NCBI GenBank assembly: GCA_025716855.1
Contig: JAIXMQ010000080.1
Coordinates: 1 to 64,000, forward strand
DNA length: 64,000 nt
DNA from: Pilaira anomala
Taxonomy: Eukaryota; Mucoromycota; Mucoromycetes; Mucorales; Mucoraceae
Direction of reading: 5' to 3'
The translations under genes and the position numbers were made by a program. The notes under the pieces were generated by a model, which worked only from the letters and a program-made list of their open reading frames with translations, did no database searches and was not told where the DNA came from. Below are positions 32,101-45,500 of the stretch, piece by piece. Positions within the stretch are counted from its first letter, which is position 1. Every line of letters starts with the position of its first letter.

Positions 32101-35085
32101 GCCCAAGACACCTGCATTTCCAGGTACAGAAGTTAAATTCGCTTCTTGCGCTGCCTCTACTTCATCCTTCATTTTGATTTCGTTATTAGATATCTCTTCA
32201 TAAATCTTTTCAAGAATATCTCGAGGGATATCTTTACCGTCATCCAAACCACGGTTATTTGTGATGAAATCTTCAAGTGTCATTCTACGCTTGTTTTGTG
32301 GGTTGTGTAAATCAGTGTTTAACATGACCACAGAGAATGCTAAAACATAAGCTGTCTCTGCGTTGGAGAAAATACCGACATTACCGTGAACATATCGTTC
32401 TGCAAATTTCAACATGAATCGATCAATCTTTTGACCTTCACCTGGTAATCGAAATGCTTGCAAGAATAATCGAAGTGCGTCGGTAAAATCCATGTTTGTG
32501 AAATCCATCTCATCCACAAAAGCGTGCATAATCGAAATATTTTCTGCGTCACTAATATATGCTAATTAATTTACCATTTATATCAATGCTTTTCTTTTTC
32601 TTTACCCTTCTCCCAAGTATTCACCAATTAAGGTCTTGTTTAATCCTTCAGTATGTAGCAAGAACAGAGCAACACTACGATGATCCTTTAAATCGAGAAA
32701 TCCATGTTGAGCCAACATAGCTAACCCCTTCTTTGGTTTCCAATTAAATTGACGTACGCCTTCCTGTAACAGCTGTTTACGATGCTTTAAATTCTCAAAT
32801 TCCTCTGGATCATCTAAACGAGAATTAGAGTTTAATTGAGTGGAAGAAGCATTGTTTGAAGCCAATCTAGAGACAGAACTATTGGAGAGAGTTGTCAAGT
32901 TGTTATTGCTAGATGAGGGCTGATCTTCACTTTCACGAGGTGTATCTTCTTCATTGCTTCCACCATCTGCAGGAATACTAACTGAATTATTCTGGTACCA
33001 TCCTACAAGAGATCGAAGTACAGCCACAAGACACTCGAGTGATTTAAATCGAATAGCAGATTCGGGCAGAGCAGCCGCTTGATTTTGTTTATCACTATGC
33101 AAAATGGTAGCAGTAGTCAAGGGAGGCGGGATAAAGGAAGAAGAATGTCCTTGATGTCCGGCATAAGCACTAGAAATAGGATCAGATAAATGATTTTCAT
33201 ATTCTTTACCGTTGGTAGGTTGACTATGTGAAGTAGTAATTTTGGAAAGTACATTGACTAAACGTTCATAGATATTATCTAAAGCAGCTTTATCACAATC
33301 ATAATTCAAATAGATATCGACAAGTGTTTGAGGATCTTCACAAATACGCAAGACACCCTTTAATAAAGAGAATTTTTGTTGGTTAGAGGCTGTTCGCATT
33401 TCCAAGATTCGTAATACGATTTCCTTTAAAAAGATTTCAATTTCGTTCTTTAGATAGACACGAAGTCCTTGTACAACTCGCCATAGAATTTCGTGAGTGA
33501 TGTCAAAGACTTGTGGAACAATTGAGAATGCGTTACGACCTATGCTTGGGCATAAGTATTGCTTCACTTCTAAAATAAATGGGTTGGCTCGGTGTCCACT
33601 TGGATCTCTTACAGCTGCAGAGAAGAATACTTGATCAGATGTAAAGACGTCGATATGTGACATCATAATAGTTAAAATTAAGTGTAATGAAAGTAATTTT
33701 GATCGCATAGAATAAGAGCGCATATCGTTGCCCCTATTAGAAGAAAAAAAAAGGCTTAGTTATTATCCCTTAAAATAAATATGTACTTTGTTTTACCATT
33801 CTGATTGAATTGATTTCTTTGAAAGTTTACAAAGTGCTCTAAATACCAAGATGGCGTCTTTAATATAAAGATCTGCATCAGTCTCCCCTTTACCATTTTG
33901 AATATCATCATTATCAAAAGATCCTCTTCCTTCAGACGCTCCACTATTAAAATTTAATACGATAATTAATCTCTGATTTAAAAAATAAGTTTCCTCTTTC
34001 TCTTACGTTGTTTCGTACTTGGATACAGTGTTGTTATTATTTGTACTGGATGAAGTACCATTCTGTTGCTGTTGCTGTTTCTCTTCTTGAAAGACATTAG
34101 CCGTATCATTCAAGAAATCCTCGTAATTATCTTTTGATTTTCCACTAGGTAACTTATGATCCATTTCTGTACGAGCCATATTAGCTTCTACAATAATTTG
34201 TTGTTTATATGCATTTGAGTCTTCTTCTGACTCAATAGGTGCATTAGGAGCAGCAATTACATTAGAATTTGTAATTTCGTCATCATCTTGTTGTTCATGC
34301 ACAGACACAGGTCTTGACACTTGCTCTACTGTGGATGGTTCTTGATCATGATCTTCGGTAATATGATTTGGATTAGATTTAACTCTTCTAAAGATATGAT
34401 CGACCATTTGAGTCATAGTAACTTGGGCTACATTTTGGTTGTCATTGTTACGTGAGAGTAAAAAGATATTATAAGTAGTTCTGACAGCTTTTAATAAAGC
34501 AGATAAATGAAGTGGATTACTGGTAGAATAAACTGCGTCTAAAAGAGCCTTGATGATCTGTAATTGAACTTTCTTATCGGTTTCTTCACCAATAAAACAA
34601 TCACAAATACCGTCTACTACTTTTTCCATTACTTGCGTTTGTGCAACTTCATCCTCCATATCGGCTACATAATTATAAGTAATAAACTTGCCAAGACAAT
34701 CAAGTGAAATTGTCATTAAATTAGCTGAACGTGTATCAATGGCTAATTGGAGTGCAGTTAAAATGACTGAAGATCTTTTTGGAAGTAGATAAGTTAATTT
34801 TTTATCCGGTAAAATTAAGTTTTATAATTTACCGAGTTTGACCTTCTGGCACAGGTTCATTATTCTTCAACATTTCTATATAAAAATATCACATAAATTA
34901 ATAATTTAATAAGAAAAAAATTCAAAAAAGACTTTACTAAGGGCAGTATCGACAGCTTCTTTTAAAGGTTTGTTACGCTTTGCTTCTCTAGCAGAAGCGA
35001 CTTTCTCCAGTGCATTGATAACAAATACAGCACTTGATTGTTGAGTTGGAGATGATGTATTTTGTGAAGTTGTAGGCGATACCAT
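29132..35085 (-). CDS. sec7: Sec7/BIG-type guanine nucleotide exchange factor for ARF GTPases
   Basis: Eight exons (35085-34938, 34875-34833, 34774-34007, 33943-33797, 33733-32606, 32551-29549, 29479-29353, 29290-29132) give about 1840 residues, the expected size for Sec7p/BIG proteins. The catalytic Sec7 domain spans about residues 697-885: FNWKPKKGLAMLAQHGFL, the glutamic finger in TEGLNKTLIG (E731), then FVDEMDFTNMDFTDALRLFL and FRLPGEGQKIDRFMLKFAER. The N-terminal DCB/HUS regions (ISLDCLGKFITYNY) and C-terminal HDS helical repeats (FEVAWMAFLAGIS, MVLRCLSQMIQARPHHLRSG) are present. The protein activates ARF at the trans-Golgi and so drives coat assembly. Low-complexity Ser/Asn stretches occur at 32.8-33.0 and about 34.05 kb. 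No defects seen. Confidence 0.96.
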
Positions 35086-35775
35086 ATTTTACAAAAAAAG
35101 ATGGACTTTCTTTTCTAATCTAGATGAATCCTCTAATAAAAATATTGGTACAAAAAGAATAGCAATGACAACTAAAATAACTAGTGTACCCTAAGTTGTT
35201 ATAAAGATGGTTAAAAAAAAAGAAGAAGAAAAAGGGAAAAATTAAAAATTAAAAGGGCCTGGGTTGAGGTTTAATTCTGTAGATACACTCTCAAATGTTT
35301 ACATTTTGTATGTTTTTATAAATTTATATGTTTTGTTTATTTAAAAATGTGATATATCATAGAATAAGGGTTTCTTCTTTTTTGTTTTTTGGCTTTGATT
35401 TTTTTTGTTACATGTGCTATTGTTATATTTGTAAATTAGTAGTCGTCTTGCTGTTATTTCAAATTAGAAAAAGGGCATAATATATTTTGTAAAAGTGATG
35501 CTTTTTTGTGTGTTATTGGTCTTTTTTTTTTTTTTTTTTTTGCTTTGTTAATGAATGGATATAGTAGTGTACATAAGAGAGAAAGTAATTCTTCTTTTAA
35601 TAGGGTTTTGCTTTGCTTGGTTACATAAGATGAATAAAATATAAAAAGATAAAAAAAAAAGAAAAAGAAAAGGAAACACTTATTTATATAGGCATGTACA
35701 AATAAAAAAAAATAAAAAAAATAAAAAAAAAAAAATTTAAAATATGCTGCAAATGTATTATTATTATTATTATTA
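35086..35775. other. spacer between sec7 and the PPR gene
   Basis: 690 bp, very AT-rich with several A and T runs and a (TTA)n microsatellite around 35758-35780 at the end of the PPR gene. No gene seen. Confidence 0.5.
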
Positions 35776-38351
35776 TTATTTAAATAACAAGTCTATATTT
35801 TTCTTTAAACCTCTAAGAGCCTTGTTTTGAGAAGTCACCTTTGGTAAGATATTAGAGGATAACCATTTTAATTCATCCATTGATTTTTCTTGCTTGGCTA
35901 ATCGAACGATACCTTCAATAGTTTTATGAGAAATAGAAATTTGATGATTATCAACTTGATCATTTAATGTACGCAATACATCAAATACAAGAGATATATT
36001 TTGATTATCCAGTAAAGTACAAATATAAACATCGATAAACTTCATATCTAATCTTGAATAGGGTGCAGTTGGGAATGGTACAACAGGTGATGCCTTTTCT
36101 CTTACAGGAACTGGAATTTTACCTTCTTTTTCAAATCTTGACATTGTATATTGATTAAATAATCTTTGAATACCTTCTCTATCATCATCTAGTGCCAATT
36201 TAGATAATTTTGCTTCCAAAATATCTTGACTGTAAACAACATTCTTGCTATCCATTTCATTTAAAATCTTTTCTGCAGTACTATTTAATCCTTTAATTGT
36301 AACTGCTGCACGTAACATAGGCTGATAAAATTCTGGTGAGTCAAGATAAGGCCATTTAGCAAGATCATCAGCATGTGTCTTCTTGGCATGAACGTATTTT
36401 ACTTGTCTTGTCATTTCTTGTATAACTTCTCTTGCTTCATGAGGTAATTGTGCTGCAATACAACAATCAAGCATAGCTCTATAAGTTGTAAAATCCATTC
36501 CATGCTTATTAATTTCTCTATCCATTTCATTTTTAATTACTGTCATTGCTCTTGTTGCTTGTGTTGAATCTAAAGATGATAATGCAAATGCTACACGATA
36601 AAGTCCTACATCTGCTTTAAGGCCATGTGTCTTGAAGATTCTCCAACGGCTACGGAATGCCTGTTTCTTTCCTCCCGCAGCTAAACAAGTCAATAAAGTA
36701 ATAAAAGTAAATCTATCGTGAGGTATGTGTGCCTCTAACATGATTTTTTCAATTTCAAATACACGGGGGTCCAATTTGAAAACGTTGTGCTCATAAGGTC
36801 TAGCGGGTAAAAGTGAGTTCAATCTGAAATTATCATAATAATATTTTCCTTTACGATGAGGAATACAAGCACGGAATAAAGCATGAAAGGTAGGATGGTT
36901 TAATGTATTGATACCAGCTATTTGCATCTTGGCTACCACTTCTAAACATTTATCAAGTCGAACATTACGTGTATCATTGTATTGTCTTGAATGAGCATAA
37001 CCTCCTAACATAATACGGTGACTTGCATCATTTGGCTTGATATCGTGAGTGGGCATATAAGTTTCGAAAATTCTTTCGGCTTTTTCCATTGGGAATTGAA
37101 TAGGATCAATTTGATGAGCTATAGTGAGGTATTCTAATACAACATTAACATCTGTAATATCTTCTGCTTTTCCTTCTTCGTTAAACATATCCTTTGTCAA
37201 GTCAGACCAAGACTGATTTAATTGATCAAATTGTGTGGAATCATCAGGCTTCAAGTCTAATCCACGAGCACCACGTGTATGCCTTAATTCTCTTAACATC
37301 TTATCTAATGCCAGTTTGTGAGCGATAAGTAACATTGTCTTATCAGATGCGCTGTCGGGATATAATTGGTTACACATATCAATATATTTTGAAGTGCGAG
37401 TGATATCACCGTGGAATCCATAACAACGAATTAATTTTAAAAGTGTATGACTATCGAGTAATTCTTTTTCCTTTAATTTCTCTATAAGCTCATCTACTTT
37501 ATCATAGGATTTGGTAGCAGCAAAAGAAAGTAAAGCATTTGTATAAAATGAGGGTGATTCCTTTAAATGTGCGTCCTTTGCTATACATGCTTCAACAGCG
37601 TCTTTTCTATCCAAAATACCATAGGCCTAAAAGATAAATTTCAGTTTTTTTTTTTCTTTTTAAAATTCCTCTCTAAACTTACTCTCATTAATAATTCCCA
37701 AGCGGTTTGATCGTTCAAAGTGGTCAAGTCAAAAATTTCGGTAAATCTATCTACAAGTGCACGCAGATCCTCTGAACGATAAGTTCCACCGAATCGGAAG
37801 CCAAGCTTTAACACACTTTTCCAAACTTCGATATCTTCCATCACATCTAAAGATAACTTGACTTTATCCGAATAAAACCAATTGGCTACTGTGGCACATT
37901 GCTCCATATCAAATGGTAAATCTCGAAGCATGTCAACTAAACACATGTACAAGGCAGGTGTAGCAATACCTAACTCCCGAGCATTCTGTACCGTCTTGAC
38001 TGCTCCCTTTAAATTACCTTTACCTTTAAACTCTTCCAGGGTCTGTAAAAGTGAACCTTCCGTAATGGCAGGTTCAGGTTGTGTTGAAGTGTTGATTTTT
38101 TTAAGTAATTCTTCTTGCGATGCACGAATCGTTCCAATTGAAAAAGGTCGACTAGCCACTGCTATCAAATGAAAAAATTAAAATAGAAAAAAAAAGGTGA
38201 GCATTACACACGTCAAAAAAAAAAGAGAGAAGGTCCGTTCTCACTTACAGGGTGTTAAAGTAACTACTCTTTTTACAAGAGCTGCTTGAGCCAAAGGCTT
38301 TAATTGCAAATGCTTCGGCTTTATTAAAGCTCGGCCTAGTTTAGGTAACAT
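35776..38351 (-). CDS. mitochondrial pentatricopeptide-repeat-like protein
   Basis: Three exons (38351-38249, 38161-37683, 37626-35776) give 810 residues. The N-terminus (MLPKLGRALIKPKHLQLKPL, AALVKRVVTL) is basic, hydroxylated and free of acidic residues, fitting a mitochondrial targeting peptide. The rest is a helical-repeat array with PPR-like units (TYRAMLDCCIAAQLPHEARE; FTFITLLTCLAAGGKKQAF; FHALFRACIPHRKGKYYYD; SHRIMLGGYAHSRQYNDTRN). Such proteins bind organelle RNA for processing, stability or translation. Which mitochondrial transcript is recognised cannot be said, and no closer orthologue is recognised. Confidence 0.78.
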
Positions 38352-39168
38352 GTCAAAAATATATTTATTTGATACAAAGACAAAAAAAAAGGGGGGCCCG
38401 TTGTATGGAGCTTGAAGGACGTTAAATAAAACCTGGGTCTACTTGCTCTTTTTCCAATTAAAAAAAAAAGGCTCTCATTTGAATTTCCGAAGAAAGGCAG
38501 CACTAGACGTCATCTCATTTGGCAGTTTTAAGAAAATGTTGATTAATGTAAATACATGGTAAGCATCTTAGCTGTTTTGCTTCCTTTTTTTTTTTCAGAA
38601 ATTCTGAAGTTCATATCTCTAGAATATTGATAAATTTTTATTTTTTTTCTGATTGCTTTGAAAATCTATGGTCATAAGTTACTTACAGGAATACAATCGA
38701 TCCTTCTCGAACAATGCACTCTATGCATCTTTCTAACTGACCCTAATCATGTCATGTGTCAGGAGGACAAAATCATTTACATTCCACATAAGAAAACAGT
38801 ATGTTCATTTAAAACGACGCTCCTTAGTAGGCCTTTTTTTATTGCATAAATTACATCAAATATGCTTTATGTACACTTGGAAAATCTCCCGCCATTCTTC
38901 CTTTCTTTTTAATGCATGCTGGAATTATTTGCATTTGCTTATCTTTTTGCATGAATGTCCATTTAATTGATCGGTTCATCCATGATAATGGAAAGAACCA
39001 GAATTAAAATTATTTATTAGGGAACTGCATACATTTATGATTATGTACTTGAACGCGCCACTCTTCTAATAACTAATAATTGTATTTTTTGCCATAGTTA
39101 TTTTAGTAACATATTACTAGAATCATTTGGAGTGGATAGAATCCTGTGCTCAACAATAAAAATACAGA

Positions 39169-39507
39169 ATGCATCATCAAATGTTCCAAAAATTATATAA
39201 TTTATATGACAAACGCAAGAAAACATTTATTTTGAGGAGGAAGGGAAACTTTACTTCTGCAACCAAAAAAAAACCCCCCTACCTAAATCAATGCTCAATT
39301 TTTATCATATCGTTTGTGCTGATTATATATACAATAGCTTCTATTACTAATATGGTTAACTGGAATCCTCCATACGACAATGATAAGAGGGTGCAACTAT
39401 TACATGAAAGCTTACATCATATCCTACAAGAGCCTCATTATTCTCTTGTTAATTACAAAAAAATAGACACTGGGCGAATCCACAAAGAAAGGAAAAATTG
39501 TCTCTAA
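39169..39507 (+). CDS. possible small single-pass membrane protein
   Basis: 112-codon frame beginning with ATG at 39169. A basic N-terminal third (KLYNLYDKRKKTFILRRKG) is followed by one hydrophobic segment (IFIISFVLIIYTIASI, about residues 47-62) and a hydrophilic tail (WNPPYDNDKRVQLLHESLHH). This is a plausible type II or tail-type membrane protein. No family recognised, and the surrounding spacer is relic-rich, so it may be chance or a remnant. Confidence 0.25.
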   Translation: MHHQMFQKLYNLYDKRKKTFILRRKGNFTSATKKKPPYLNQCSIFIISFVLIIYTIASITNMVNWNPPYDNDKRVQLLHESLHHILQEPHYSLVNYKKIDTGRIHKERKNCL

Positions 39508-39519
39508 TTGTGCCAAAGG

Positions 39520-39990
39520 AGTCTTATTTTTTTCTCACACACCGCAAAAACAGTTTTTTTTTTTTTTTTTTTTTTTTTTTGTCTCTTTCTTTATCTTTTA
39601 CATATGTCAAGATGAATATTTTTTTAACGCTACAGCCTTAATATCTTCTTTGACCACCACGAACGCTATATAGACAAGAGATTGTTTCAGGAATTAAATA
39701 ACCTCGAAACCTGTATAGTACATCATACATGTTGTCAGTGGTAAGATAGTTATATTATAGCTCTAATACCTTTATCACAAAGATGTAATTAACTGTCTAA
39801 TAAATCTCAATATTAAATTCTCTTTTTGGTACAGATTGCATGTATTGGGCGGAGAGGATATTCCGTCCAAGCCCGTTGATGGTGAGGTAGCCGTTAGCGA
39901 GCGAAGCTGGTTCTAAAAAAAAAAAACTAGTACTGGTGAAAGAAAATGTTGCTCAAATGTGGTGCTCAGATGTGGTGCGCGTATATTTCA
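39520..39990 (+). repeat. dispersed repeat family C, copy 1
   Basis: Order of blocks: TTTTTTCTCACACACCGC, a T-run, TCTTCTTTGACC, AGACAAGAGATTGTTTCAGG then AATTAAATAACC, CATGTTGTCAG, and finally TGGTGCGCGTATATTTCACC (about 39977-39996). The same order occurs at 48855-49200. The left end here is less well preserved. It looks like a non-autonomous element with terminal inverted repeats. Confidence 0.5.
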
Positions 39991-40390
39991 CCTACAACAA
40001 TGTACCGTTGAAGATTCAAATGGTTGTAAGACTTTTCTTGATCACTTGGTCTTGGATAAGGCATCGGAAATGGCCAATGAAATGATAAACAAACTGACCA
40101 TTTCCAGATTATCTAATAATCCGATCAACTATAAGCCAAGTTCGTGCAATTCGTACAAAATTCCATACACCCGATGCGTATCTGTTGTGTCGCAGCTCCA
40201 GACCTCTTACAGCATTGGGCATGAGCCAGACATGCTCCTTATTTACCATGTCAGAGTTCCTGCATGTACCATCTTTCGTACTATAGCAGTAGCTGTAATA
40301 AAAGATGGTATGGTTGCCAAATTGAAAAGAGAATCGATTGAAGAAATTCGATTGTTAGTTATGCTTTGGAACCACAAAGAATATATTTGA
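39959..40390 (+). pseudogene. protein-like open frame, unidentified
   Basis: 143 codons starting at 39959 (an internal frame start, not clearly a real ATG context). Segments such as TFLDHLVLDKASEMANEMIN, PYTRCVSVVSQLQTSYSIGH and ESIEEIRLLVMLWNHKEYI look like globular protein. Its beginning overlaps the right end of repeat copy C1. No family recognised; most likely a relic of an accessory gene. Confidence 0.28.
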
Positions 40391-41696
40391 CAAGATTGCT
40401 GACCTTTTTAGTGAAGGAAGTTCCAACTGTGTATTATTGGAAACTCCAGCCTTAATCAACACTCGGAAGAACTTGCAAATGTCCTTAAACCGAACATGAC
40501 AAGCGCCAATGACACCGTTTAGAAGTATATTGGTAATACATTCAATACCTTTGCATGAATAACTTGCTCGGCTCCGGTCATGTATTCTGTATATGTAGCA
40601 CCATTAAAGAAATAAAATTCGAGATATTTAACGTATAGTGTTTTGGTAAACGCTATGTAATACGAACGTTTTTACAGTTTTTATAGTGTTGGTTTGAAAT
40701 ATATATTGTTTTGGTTTGATGAATCATTTGAAGCTTGAAGAATCGGTTTAATCTGTATAGAGAGAAAGATCGGATAGAATGTTATGCAAATAATAATTTA
40801 TTTTAATTTTCTATCATAATTCATATTTTGATTTCGGTTGAAATGGTTTCCATTTAGCTATATAATATATGTAATAAAAACAGAGAAGTTTGCTATTGGC
40901 TCACAATATCAGCAGAGATTCTTTTTAAGATTTTCGAAGTCAACTAACAATAAATATTATGCCGAAGATATCCAATCAATTGTGCATGTTTGGGAGTGTC
41001 ATGTACTCTATCACCCTAAATATTTTAAAGGTTGGGAAGGATATACATAGATAGAAAGAATAAATGATTAACGTATCTTAACTCATTAGATTCTCCGTTA
41101 TTATTACTGAGGAGGTGTTCTGAGACACTGAGCGTACTTGGATTACCTATGTCTCGACGATAAAAAGCATGGGTAAACAAATACTCGCCCAACAAGCTAC
41201 CATACATTTCGATGGACAAGCTATTAAAAAGAAAATGATAACAAAATTCGTTTTCAAATATATTGTGATTACATTTACACTCGTTTAATGATTAAAAATT
41301 GAATATAAGTATAGATGTTTTTTTTTGTAGGATGAGGTAACGTAACCAGTTAACTTGTTATTCCCCATACAGCTATAACTTTTAAACGCTTGAATAAAAA
41401 AAGTGAAAAATAATCGAACTTTTTTTTTCTTCTTCTCTCAATCTGATAATATTATATACTTCCACAGGTGAGAGAGTTCGGGAACTGTCAATTTTACAAT
41501 AGTTAATCTTTGCGGGTATAATTCTAGGGTTTTCCGCTAAACTCTTTTTATCGCATTCAATTTTATCATACGATTTTTTTTTTTTTTTGTGCAGGTCGAA
41601 TATTAAATGTCTTATTTCTGATTATCAGGCGATATTTTATTGCTGTACGAGCGATTTGTTTTTTTATTTTTGATTGGACGACATAATTTATTGACT

Positions 41697-42392
41697 TTAA
41701 TTCTTTTCGAAAAAACCTTTACGTTTTCTTAAACGTCTAAACTTCTTTTTTGTTGTATGTGTTGTTGATTTAGTAGTAGTAGCAGCAGCAGCAGCAGCAG
41801 CTGATTTGAGTTTTTCATCACATAGAAAATCCAATTTTTCTTGCATGGCAGTTAAATAGTCGGCAATTTCATCGTGATTATTATTGTGATTTAAAAAATA
41901 GGATGGGTCTACTTCAACAGTTAAAGTAGTTGTGCTTGCAGGTTGAACAGGTGCTAGAGTTGGAGGTTCAAATGGCCTCAGTGTAGACAAATATTGCGCA
42001 ACATGTTCCTCCGCTAATAATTAATTAGTTTCTACCAAGTCGTTTTATTTGATATAATAGTAAAACTTACAATAGCTTGTATCTTCTTCTTTTATTTGAC
42101 CTACTATATCGCCTACTAAAAAAGGTCGAGGTATAGAAAGTCCAAGTAATGGTCGATGTAAAGAATAAAAGGCATTATGAGCAAACTCTGTCACAGGAAT
42201 ATTTACAACTGGCATAAACGAAGGTATAACAGGCGCACGAGCCTTTTTTTCTTCGGTTGTCTTTTCTTTCTTATCGTTGTTATCATTGTTGTTATTACAA
42301 GAAGAAAAATAAAATCTCTTTTGTAACTGTTGTTCTTTACTACAAATTTGTTTAATAAGACTTGATCTAGTCCAAATGGTCTTGAGACTCAT
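41697..42392 (-). CDS. mitochondrial protein, Pet20-like
   Basis: Two exons, 42392-42071 and 42013-41697 (57 bp intron, GTAAGT to TTATTAG), give 212 residues. The N-terminus MSLKTIWTRSSLIKQICSKE with QKRFYFSS resembles a mitochondrial presequence. The central block FMPVVNIPVTEFAHNAFYSL then HRPLLGLS recalls the Pet20 domain pattern (VPxTxY/F ... LYSxYRPLxxG) of yeast Pet20 and Sue1, which are needed for respiratory growth and cytochrome c turnover. The tail has an alanine run (AAAAAAA) and a strongly basic end (KKKFRRLRKRKG). The ATG at 42392 is chosen because the frame upstream is low-complexity leader. It lies 124 bp from the clathrin stop, same strand. The family call is moderate. Confidence 0.6.
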
Positions 42393-42516
42393 TATTATTT
42401 TTGTCTTTTTTGAAATAAAAATAAAAAGAAAAAAGCGAGAAAAAAAAAAGTGAGAGATAAATTTAATTATATATTTTGAGAATGGGGTTTTAATTAGTGG
42501 TGTAAATATAATAGCT

Positions 42517-45500
42517 TTAGAAACCACCAAATTGGTTAGGGGAGAAAGATGCGCCAGTCATCATTGGGGATTGTTGAGACATCATACCACTACCAGGTGC
42601 AGTTAACATGAGAGGGTTACCCATACCACCCATAGGAGCTACAGGAGCTAAAAAAAAAAAATAATAAAAAGGTCAATCACTTGTAATCAGATATAAAAAT
42701 TATGACTTACCATTTTCATTGGTTGTTTCTTGTTTAGTGACCTTTTCTTTAAGTTCAGACATTTCTTTATCAAGAGTAGAAATCTTTGTAAATTGTTCTC
42801 TCATAGTATTAATCATATAAGGCATAGCAAAGTCATTCAAACCATGTCTCCAAGATAATTCCATAACCTTATCAGGTCTCATCAAATCATAACATGTATA
42901 AAGCATAGCAGCAAAACATTCACGTTTGCCTACTTCAATAAAGTATTCCAAGAGCTCTTCAGCAACTTCACGATCCTTTGATTCTGCAGCAGTTTCCATT
43001 GCATCCTTAAATAATCTATCTTCTTTAGAAAGAGCAATAGATTGTCTCCATCTTCTATTTCTCTTATAAAGATGTGCAGCAATACGACGGAATTCAAGTA
43101 AGTCATGCTTTTCTAAACGTTTAGCAAGGTCAACAGGATCAATGTTATCATGACGATCAATTGAATCACGCAGTGCTTCAAAGTCTTCTTCTTCGATATA
43201 GAGTTCGTTTAATGCTGTATTTACATCCTTGTTGTTTGTATCTTGAACAGAGATCAAATATTGTTTGATTAAAGGAATATTATCAGACTTTTCAAAGATT
43301 TGAACTACACGAGAATGCTTAATACGAGGTACAAGTACTGAAAGTAAATCGTTCAATAATAAAGGTTGTTCTGCAAGATAGAATTTGAGTGCCTTATAAT
43401 ATAATTCAATGTTTGAAACCTTGACAATAATTTCCTTGAATGCACTGTGTTCCCATGAATCAACAGAATGTTCCATCATTGCTGTAACTGCATTATCATA
43501 TTCATCGTAATTAACATAAAGGAAAACAAGTTCACGCCATAAATGTACTTCAGCACAAGCACGAATGACCTTGGGCATATTAATACGAGATACATAAAGC
43601 TTAAGATGTTCCATCATTTGATCAGGTGCATATTTGCTGTAAAGAATAGCAAGTTCAGTAAACATACCCATATGAGCTCTTTCTAAACCTAAACCAGCTT
43701 CCAACAACTTGATGATTTCTTCAAAGTAACCATTCTTTTCATAAGTCTTTACAAGATCATCTAATTCTTCAGCATGAACAACAATATGGAGACCGCAAAT
43801 TTGAGCTAAACGGAATTCACGTTGTTGAATACATTCTGCGTTTACTTCCTTCCAGACCTTGGTAGAGTTTGCCTTACGAGCACAATCAACAGCACCTTGA
43901 TAATCCTTCAAGTGAACCAAAGTTTGTGCCAAACTAGCATAGTTGGAGATACTTGAATACAAGATCTTGGCTGCTTCATACATACCACCACGGAAACAAC
44001 GATCACCTACTTCTTGAATTTGTGCAATGTTAGGACTAGCCAAAAAGTCTTCTAAATCAGCTAAACGATCGGTCTTGGCGAAAGCATATAATAATTCGGT
44101 TTCAATATAGGGTTCACGAGATTGTTTACGAGCCATTTGTAAGTAACGTACAAGATCTTCAAACTTGTTATCCATAGAAGCACTACTTGTGACTTCCATG
44201 TAGTTTGACATATCATTTGCACGAATATAAGAATCAATAGCATCCTTGACACGCATTTGATCTAATTGTGCCTTTGCAAGTTTACTCCAAACTTCAGGCT
44301 TATCAGAACGTTCAGCAAACTCATAAGCACGATCAAGATCACCAATCTTTTCAATCAAGACATCAATTGCGTTAGCATCTACGTTATGTTTCTTATAGAT
44401 TGCAAAAGCTTCTTCAAATAAGTTTTCACCAATACAAACTTCTGCTACATCCGATGCATCAAAGTTATCAAGACGATTGATATAGTCCATAACACGAGAG
44501 GGATCAGCTTTAACAGCGGTAAAGATTAACAAGTTTTGAAGTGTCTTATTATCATTGAACGCACTGTTCTCTAAGACAATCTTCTCCAAGAGTTCAATCA
44601 ACTCATTGGGTAAATTGGCAGTCATAAAGGCCTTGACGGTACTTGAGACATCATCAGGATCAGTACATTCGGGAAGTGCAGTAGCTACAATTTGATCAAT
44701 TAATTCACGACGATGTTCATTGGATTCAACAAGGACAGAACCCCAAAGAGCTTGATCACGACGATGAACCAAGTAGCGTGCTTGATGTTTGAACATACTG
44801 TTTTCAGTAGTGATATGAATTAATTCATAATCACATTGTCCCTTTTCATAACAAATATAAGCTAAATAAGGGTCTCTCTTTTCACAGTATTTACCAATCA
44901 CACGAGGATTATAGAATTCATTTTCCTTGAGGAAAGGTTCAGGGTTGTTGTTGGTATCAATATAAATCTTGGCTAAAGCATTATAAACCTCGGGATCTGT
45001 ACTACCAGCAGTTACACGCATATTCAACCAAGGTAACAATAACTTGAGTCGATTTCTTTGTTCTACTTCTTCACAAAGTTTATCTACAGGCAAATCACCT
45101 TGAACTGACATAAGCAAATTCTTGATAGTATCTTCATCACAGCCAACATCAAGAAGACCACCAATCACTTCAGGTGTACGAGCAGGGTTGACCTTTTGAA
45201 CATAAGTTTCAATAAAGTTTTGTAAATTGTTATGATAAAGATAAAGCACAAGATCATGAACAAAGTTATAGCGATCACAAACAATAATCAAAGGAAGTTG
45301 ATCACTTAATTTTGCTTCCTTCAAGAAATTCTTGACCTTTTCAGGATCATAATAGGTACTTTCACGACAGATACGTTCTGCTTCACGAACATTACCAGTA
45401 CGACAAGCGGCTTGAATGTACTTGAAATGAACTAATGGGTCTTGACTGACATTCACAATAGATCCAAGGTAATAATAAAGTCCTTCATTACTCTTGAAAG

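Larger units (their letters stand above)
38352..41696. other. 3.3 kb spacer with repeat copy and weak open frames
   Basis: Mostly AT-rich, non-conserved-looking sequence between housekeeping genes. It holds a small membrane-protein-like frame (39169-39507), one copy of a dispersed repeat (about 39520-39990) and a protein-like frame without partners (39959-40390). Long T-run at 39551-39580. Otherwise nothing supported. Confidence 0.4.

Noticed and set aside
40838..41050. 70-codon plus frame in the spacer
   Set aside because: Short, no motif, poor start context; treated as chance.
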